Assembly (NCBI GenBank): GCA_019637155.1
Contig: JAHBWE010000007.1
Coordinates: forward strand, 372,001 to 436,000
DNA: 64,000 nucleotides
Source: Labilithrix sp.
GTDB lineage: Bacteria; Myxococcota_A; Polyangia; Polyangiales; Polyangiaceae
Reading direction: 5' to 3'
In this document: positions 59,533 to 64,000 of the stretch, piece by piece
Position numbering within the stretch: the stretch's first letter is position 1
How the letters are laid out: each line of letters opens with the position of its first letter
Program-made: the position numbers and the translations under genes
The notes under the pieces: model-generated
What the model saw: the letters and a program-made list of their open reading frames with translations, nothing else
Database searches by the model: none
What the model was told of the DNA's origin: nothing

Positions 59533-61350
59533 TCAGCGCGTGAATACGAGGTGCGAGGCGCTCAACGCCGGAGCTTCGTACGTGTACGCGTTCGTGAGCG
59601 TGAGGTCGCTCGTGCCGGCGGGGTGCGGCGACGCGTGGGTCGCGTCGATGCGGTAGGTGGTGACGCGGGCGAGTCGCTCGGCGCCGAAGAGACGAATGCC
59701 GAAGCGACGCGGCGCGTTGGTCTTGTTCACGACGACGACCGTGACGCGCTTGCCGTCGCCCTCCGCCGCGAAGACGGAGCTCTCCGCCCGCTCCGGGTGC
59801 TCGACCGCGACGTTCGTGTCGCCGAAGCGCGCGCCCTTGCCGTCGGCGTTGCGCATGAGCTGGAGCCCGCCGAACGGGGCGGTCATGTCGGCGCACGCCG
59901 GCCACATCGCCGCGACGTGCACGTCCATGCGCGCGAAGACGCCGAGCGTGTCCGCGACCGCGAGGCCGCTCGCGACGTGACGGCACCCACCGGGGAAGTA
60001 CTCCGTCACGCCGAGCTTCGTGCCGGGGTACCCCTTCTCGAGGCGCGCGAAGAGACGGGTGAGGATGTCCGCGCCGCCGAAGAGGTGATCGCGCGTGATC
60101 CACGACTGCTCGTCCCACGTCGGATCCCAGTAGCTCCGCGGTCCCTGCAGGATCGCCTCGAGCTCGGTCGCGTCGAGCGCGCGGTCGCCGTGATCGAGCT
60201 CCCACACGAACTTCCCGCGGATGATGCGCTGCGGGTACCAGTGAAAGTCCCAGGTATCGAGGAGGCGCTTGCCCGCGGCGTCGCTCGCGGCCTTCACCGC
60301 GGCGAGGTACTCGTCCATGTACCAGGTGCCGAGCCCGCTGTGCTCCGGCATCGAGTCGTACCAGGTCGTCCAGCCGTCGAAGTGGTAGTGGTCGGGGCCG
60401 ACGATCATCGCGTTCGGCGCGAGCTCCTTCACGCGCGTCGCGAACACGAGGTAGCGCGCGGTGAACTCCGCGCCGGTGAGCTGTCGCCCGAGCAGCGCGC
60501 CGTTGTCGGCGTAGAGCGGGACGCCGCTGCCGAGCTGCAGCATCGGGAAGTTGTAGCCGAACAGATCGGGCTCGTTGTCGGTGCCGACCATGACCTGCGT
60601 GGGTCCCGGGTCGAAGATCGGCGCGCCGATCTTCCGGCGGAGGAAGTCGAGGTGCTCGTCGGTGTAGACCTTGCCGTCGTTCAGGTCCGGCGTGTCGGCG
60701 AAGGCGGTCGGCTTCACGAGCGAGAGCCGCTCGAAGTAGTCCTCGCGATCGAACGCGGGCTGGTCGTAGGGGACGCCGCCGAGCGAAGCGGAGACGTAGT
60801 CGTTGAGGACGAACGGCACCATCGTCGCGCGCCCCGCCGCGCGGTTCTTCGCGATGAGCTCGAGGTCGACCGCGCCCGGCGCGTTCGGCTGCGCGAGGCC
60901 CTCGGTCAGGTACATGTCGCTGACGAACCCGTTGTAGTGGGAGCCGTTCGAGACGTTCGTCTCCCAGTTGTACGCGTTCGACCGATCGCCGCCGCGCCGC
61001 ACGAAGGACACCCCCGCCATCACCGCCACGGGATGCTCGTCCGCCGCCCCGCCGTTGATGCCGTAGATGAGCGGCGAGATCGGCCGTCGCCCCTCCCCCG
61101 TCTTCACGAGCGTGACGACGTCGACCCCCGCGACCTCCGCCGGCTCGACGATCTCGGGCGCCCGCCCGTCCGCCGCCGCGTCGACACCACCGCCGGACGA
61201 GGAAGACGTGGAGGACGATGAAGAAGCTGAAGACGACTCTTTCGGCTCGGGCGCGCTCGCGTCGCCGTCGCCCGGAGGCGGGAGCGCCGCGACGTCGACC
61301 CCACAAGCAGCGACGAGCCCGAGGGCTACGAGCGCGCGCCTCGAGGTCAC
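59533..61350 (-). CDS. Glycoside hydrolase family 44-like lipoprotein
   Basis: A 605-aa extracellular glycanase. The start is the GTG at 61350, overlapping the upstream stop by 4 bp (GTGA), giving signal peptide RALVALGLVAAC with lipobox, then a long Ser/Gly linker. The catalytic region shows the GH44 pattern: SPLIYGINGGAADEH, RGGDRSNAYNWETN, the acid/base Glu in VGTDNEPDLFGYN near residue 259, HFDGWTTWYDSMP, DTWDFHWYPQ, and the nucleophile Glu in LGVTEYFPGG near residue 449. GH44 enzymes cut cellulose, xyloglucan and related beta-glucans. A C-terminal beta-sandwich closes the protein. Surface-anchored, it likely degrades plant or biofilm glucan. Confidence 0.88.
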   Translation of the reverse strand: MTSRRALVALGLVAACGVDVAALPPPGDGDASAPEPKESSSASSSSSTSSSSGGGVDAAADGRAPEIVEPAEVAGVDVVTLVKTGEGRRPISPLIYGINGGAADEHPVAVMAGVSFVRRGGDRSNAYNWETNVSNGSHYNGFVSDMYLTEGLAQPNAPGAVDLELIAKNRAAGRATMVPFVLNDYVSASLGGVPYDQPAFDREDYFERLSLVKPTAFADTPDLNDGKVYTDEHLDFLRRKIGAPIFDPGPTQVMVGTDNEPDLFGYNFPMLQLGSGVPLYADNGALLGRQLTGAEFTARYLVFATRVKELAPNAMIVGPDHYHFDGWTTWYDSMPEHSGLGTWYMDEYLAAVKAASDAAGKRLLDTWDFHWYPQRIIRGKFVWELDHGDRALDATELEAILQGPRSYWDPTWDEQSWITRDHLFGGADILTRLFARLEKGYPGTKLGVTEYFPGGCRHVASGLAVADTLGVFARMDVHVAAMWPACADMTAPFGGLQLMRNADGKGARFGDTNVAVEHPERAESSVFAAEGDGKRVTVVVVNKTNAPRRFGIRLFGAERLARVTTYRIDATHASPHPAGTSDLTLTNAYTYEAPALSASHLVFTR

Positions 61351-62171
61351 CGCCACGCGATCACCACGTTGTCCATCCACACGGACGTCGACACCTCGGT
61401 CTGTCTTGGGCTCGCGAGCCCGACCGCCACGTGGAGCGGCGCGTCGAACCCCGTGGAGACGTGGCCGGTGACCTCTCCCTTGCCGTCGACCTGGGCGGAG
61501 TAGCCGCCCTCTTTCGCCAGCGTCAGCTCCACGCGATGCACGAACCTCGGATTGAGCGGCAGCTTCTGGACCTCGTCCGCCGCCGCGTCCCCGTTGCCCT
61601 GGTGAAGCCGCAGCCAGCCCGACGTGCCGTCGAAGCCGAGCGCGATGTGGCGCGTGTCGAAGCCGAAGCGCTCCAACGAGACGGCGGCGAAGAGGCCGAA
61701 GTCGGTCGCGGCGTCGGTCGCGGCGATGTCATAGAAGACGTCGAACGAGAGCGACATCGTGGTGGTGCCGTTCGGATAAGCGAACGTGTGCGTGAGGAAG
61801 CGGACGTATTCCTTGTTCTTCGGTGTCCCGATCGCGATCGTGAGGCGCCTACCGCACATCACCGGCTCGTCGCTGCGCCGCTTCGCCTCGATCATGAACT
61901 TCGCGCTGAGCGATTCGGTCGCGGTCCACTTGCCTCCGGGAAGATCCCTCCGTTCGAAGTCGTCGCAGTAGCCGTCGGGAGGACACACGGGTCCGCAGCT
62001 CGCAGCGTCGACGTCCCCGTCCAAGGTCCCGCTCGACGAGGATGACGAAGACGAAGTCGAGCTGGTCGAAGCCCCGCCCGGGCCGCCGTCGGGTGGGGTG
62101 CCGTCCGTCGCGTCGAAGGACGAACAGGCCGCGGCGGCGCAAATAAGGAGGGTGGCGATCCGGCGGCCCAC
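61347..62171 (-). CDS. LamG-like lipoprotein partner of the GH44 enzyme
   Basis: A 274-aa lipoprotein. Likely start at the GTG at 62171 (VGRRIATLLICAAAAC, lipobox AAAC); a TTG at 62180 is possible. A Ser/Gly linker, CGPVCPPDGYCDDFERRD, and a laminin-G/concanavalin-like jelly roll (PGGKWTATESLSAKFM, TTMSLSFDVFYDIAATDAAT, HIALGFDGTSGWLRLHQG, DAPLHVAVGLASPRQTEVST, WMDNVVIAWR) follow. The fold commonly binds glycans. Overlap with the GH44 gene implies co-translation, so it may hold the enzyme on substrate. Confidence 0.8.
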   Translation of the reverse strand: MGRRIATLLICAAAACSSFDATDGTPPDGGPGGASTSSTSSSSSSSSGTLDGDVDAASCGPVCPPDGYCDDFERRDLPGGKWTATESLSAKFMIEAKRRSDEPVMCGRRLTIAIGTPKNKEYVRFLTHTFAYPNGTTTMSLSFDVFYDIAATDAATDFGLFAAVSLERFGFDTRHIALGFDGTSGWLRLHQGNGDAAADEVQKLPLNPRFVHRVELTLAKEGGYSAQVDGKGEVTGHVSTGFDAPLHVAVGLASPRQTEVSTSVWMDNVVIAWR

Positions 62172-62215
62172 GGCGGTCAACGCTACCAGCCGGCCGGCTG
62201 AGGTGAGAACGAATG

Positions 62216-62244
62216 TTGACACCTTCCGAAGCGGGCGATTACCG
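62216..62244 (+). promoter_or_regulatory. Possible promoter for the HEAT-like lipoprotein
   Basis: TTGACA (62216-62221), 17 bp, TTACCG (62239-62244). The -35 is perfect, the -10 weak. It lies 90 bp before the start at 62335, in the divergent gap with the LamG-like gene. Confidence 0.35.
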
Positions 62245-62334
62245 TCGCTTTCTCGGAAAAACGGGGCCCCACGTACGCGTGGGGACAGGACCAGTCTGGC
62301 CCCAAACGAGTCGCGGGGCACGGGAGAGCTCGCC

Positions 62335-64000
62335 ATGAAGATGCGTAACGCCGCGCTGTCGATGTCGCTGTCGCTCCTCTCGCACGCCTGCCGCGTGGGA
62401 TTGCCGGTCGCCGTCGCAGCGAGCTGCATGGTCGCCTGCGACGACGAGAACGATCCGAAGACATGGGTGAAACGCCTCGACGACGCCGCCCAGCGCGGCG
62501 CCGCGATCAAGCGCCTCGACGAGATGTTCAACGGAGCGATGAGCTCCGCGAACAGCAACCGCGAAGACCCGAAGGTCAAGGGCATCATCGACGACGCCGC
62601 CGAGCCCCTCACGAAGGTCTACACGACGCAGCAGCTCGACGAGAAGACGCGGAAGGACGTCATGAAGCTGATCGCCGACATGGGCGATCCGCGCGGGACG
62701 CCCGCGTTCGCGAAGGCCTTCAAGGACTACGAGCCAGGCAAGAACGACGAAGACGTGAAATTCGCGGCGCAGGGCACCGCGCGCCTCTCCACCCAGAACA
62801 AGCTGACCGACCAGGGGCTCATCGACGCGCTCTGGGACTGCTTCTCCAAGTTCAAGCTGTCGCAGGCGAAATCGTCGAACCTCTACCTCGACCTCCAGAT
62901 GGCGGTGAAGACCGTCAAGCACCCGACGTGGGGTCCGAAGGCCGTCGCCCTCCTCTCGACGCCGATCCCGACGCCGGTCACGCCCGACATCTCGAAGGAC
63001 TACATCATCTTCTGGCAGCAGACGGCCGCGCAGCTCCTCGGCGAGCTGAAGTTCACCGGCGCGGTCGGCCCCCTCGTGAAGGCGCTCATGACGCCGACGA
63101 AGGCGGAGCTCAAGTTCCCGGTCCGCAACGCGCTCCACAAAATGGCGAAGGAGGCGGAGCCCGAGCTGATCAAGGCGCTCAAGGGCGAGGGCGACTACCA
63201 GAAGCTCGCCGAGGCCTACCCGGAGCGCAGCTACCTCCCGCTCATCGCCGAGCCGATCGCGTACATCGGCCGCCCGAGCGGCCTCGCCGCGATCATCGAG
63301 CAGCTCGCCGACACGAAGCTCACCCCGCAGAACCGCGTCGCCCTCACGTCGTACCTCACCTACTGGCCCGCCGACGCGAAGGTCATCAACGCCTACAAGG
63401 ACTCGTACACGAAGGTCCCCGCCGACGTGCCGATCGCGGCGATGGGCGGCGGGAACGGCCACGCGATCCTCGTCGGCGCGGCGGCGCTGTTCTTCGACTC
63501 CTCGCTGACCGACTGGATCGTGAAGGAGTACACGAACGCGAAGGGCATGGCGGCCGACGAGATGCCCCGCTCCGCGCTGCCCGCGGCGATCAAGCTGATG
63601 ACGGCCGAGCAGACCAAGATGGTCAACGACGCGGTCAACAAGATCTCCGGGCCCGCGTCGGAGAAGGAGATGTTCAAGAGCGCGAGCGCGATCCTCGACA
63701 AGTGCAAGAAGGACGACGCCTGCTACCTCTCCGTCCTCGACACGCCGGTCCCGTCGTCGCCGCTCTCGTCGAAGTACGGCCACATCAAGGCGGTGTGGAT
63801 GGCGACGATGAACAAGGGCCCCGACACGAAGGCGAAGCTCCTCGAGCGCCTCGAGAAGGTGAAGGACGGTGACGTCCGCCTCTACATGATCGAGGCGATC
63901 GACATCCTCTCGCCGCAGGGCGACCCCGCCGCCGCCGACAAGCTCGACAAGATCGTCGAGACCGACTCGAAGGCGAAGGTCCCCGGCACCGACGAGATGT
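62335..64000 (+). CDS. Large HEAT-repeat-like lipoprotein, cut by the window edge
   Basis: Starts at the ATG at 62335 with a GGGAGAG site upstream. A 35-residue signal sequence ends in a lipobox-like MVAC. At least 555 residues follow without a stop. The protein is helical with periodic pairs (LIADMGDPRGTPAFAKAFKD, FTGAVGPLVKALMTPTKAEL, LKFPVRNALHKMAKEAEPEL, YLPLIAEPIAYIGRPSGLAA), a HEAT-like superhelix of about 40 residues per repeat. Two Cys lie at CKKDDACYLS. Its full length and C-terminus are beyond the window. Confidence 0.85.
   Translation, partial: MKMRNAALSMSLSLLSHACRVGLPVAVAASCMVACDDENDPKTWVKRLDDAAQRGAAIKRLDEMFNGAMSSANSNREDPKVKGIIDDAAEPLTKVYTTQQLDEKTRKDVMKLIADMGDPRGTPAFAKAFKDYEPGKNDEDVKFAAQGTARLSTQNKLTDQGLIDALWDCFSKFKLSQAKSSNLYLDLQMAVKTVKHPTWGPKAVALLSTPIPTPVTPDISKDYIIFWQQTAAQLLGELKFTGAVGPLVKALMTPTKAELKFPVRNALHKMAKEAEPELIKALKGEGDYQKLAEAYPERSYLPLIAEPIAYIGRPSGLAAIIEQLADTKLTPQNRVALTSYLTYWPADAKVINAYKDSYTKVPADVPIAAMGGGNGHAILVGAAALFFDSSLTDWIVKEYTNAKGMAADEMPRSALPAAIKLMTAEQTKMVNDAVNKISGPASEKEMFKSASAILDKCKKDDACYLSVLDTPVPSSPLSSKYGHIKAVWMATMNKGPDTKAKLLERLEKVKDGDVRLYMIEAIDILSPQGDPAAADKLDKIVETDSKAKVPGTDEM

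Noticed and set aside
57050..61306. A 1418-codon minus-strand open frame
   Set aside because: Runs through four well-supported genes in other frames; Arg/Ala-rich throughout with no family pattern.

Overview
The window is GC-rich, densely coded DNA from the chromosome of a bacterium that is very probably a myxobacterium (Myxococcota, Polyangia-like). The basis is the mix of gene types: Hanks-type Ser/Thr kinases with a C-terminal membrane anchor, many lipoproteins with low-complexity Ser/Pro/Gly linkers, MYXO-CTERM-like C-termini (Cys-containing turn, hydrophobic helix, Arg cluster), an AgmX/PglI-like C-terminal domain, and ribosomal and RNA polymerase proteins of deltaproteobacterial type. 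No rRNA gene, CRISPR array, prophage or intact insertion sequence was seen.

Layout. 1-14.2 kb is accessory. It holds the end of an AgmX-like protein, a protein-deglycation pair (LMW phosphatase plus fructosamine-kinase homologue), a 5'-truncated LamG relic, a lipoprotein, a DUF559 nuclease-like gene behind a dispersed repeat, a tightly coupled pair of a ComEC-type metallo-beta-lactamase hydrolase and a degenerate P-loop ATPase/TPR protein, a lipoprotein amidohydrolase, a decayed phosphotransferase gene interrupted by a second copy of the repeat, a kinase/PEGA-like/Cys-rich lipoprotein operon, a lower-GC HEPN-like orphan, and an ISAzo13 remnant joined to a DUF559 remnant.

14.2-36.8 kb is the RNA polymerase/ribosomal cluster, read on the minus strand: tRNA-Thr(UGU), tRNA-Tyr, tRNA-Gly, tRNA-Thr(GGU), tuf, rpmG, tRNA-Trp, secE, nusG, rplK, rplA, rplJ, rplL, rpoB, rpoC. 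The order is the ancestral bacterial one, but lineage-specific genes break it at three places: a 4-kb plus-strand Ig-repeat lipoprotein between tRNA-Trp and secE, a small Cys-rich ORF and a membrane phosphoesterase between nusG and rplK, and four unrelated genes between rplL and rpoB.

36.9-51.5 kb holds envelope and stress functions: TPR lipoproteins, a MYXO-CTERM phosphoesterase, a second Ser/Thr kinase, an OmpA/TSP3 porin-like protein, a TonB-dependent receptor coupled to a lipoprotein, an extraordinarily Cys-rich secreted protein, and a run of small stress-type proteins (DUF883-like, DUF1328, YihY/BrkB, hydrophilic peptides, EEP nuclease) with two toxin-less antitoxin-like ORFs. 51.4-64 kb has trmB, a GT-C-like membrane protein carrying an in-frame palindromic insert, a double NTF2-like lipoprotein, an overlapping aldo-keto reductase/CysQ-like/FAD-oxidoreductase operon, a Gly-rich lipoprotein, a GH44 glycanase with a LamG-like lipoprotein partner, and the start of a large HEAT-like lipoprotein that runs off the end.

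The best candidates for something undescribed are the MBL-hydrolase/degenerate-ATPase pair (3799-6884), the dispersed repeat/DUF559 family that has landed three times in the first 14 kb, and the HEPN-like orphan beside the transposon scar. All functional assignments rest on reading motifs by eye; no database search was run.
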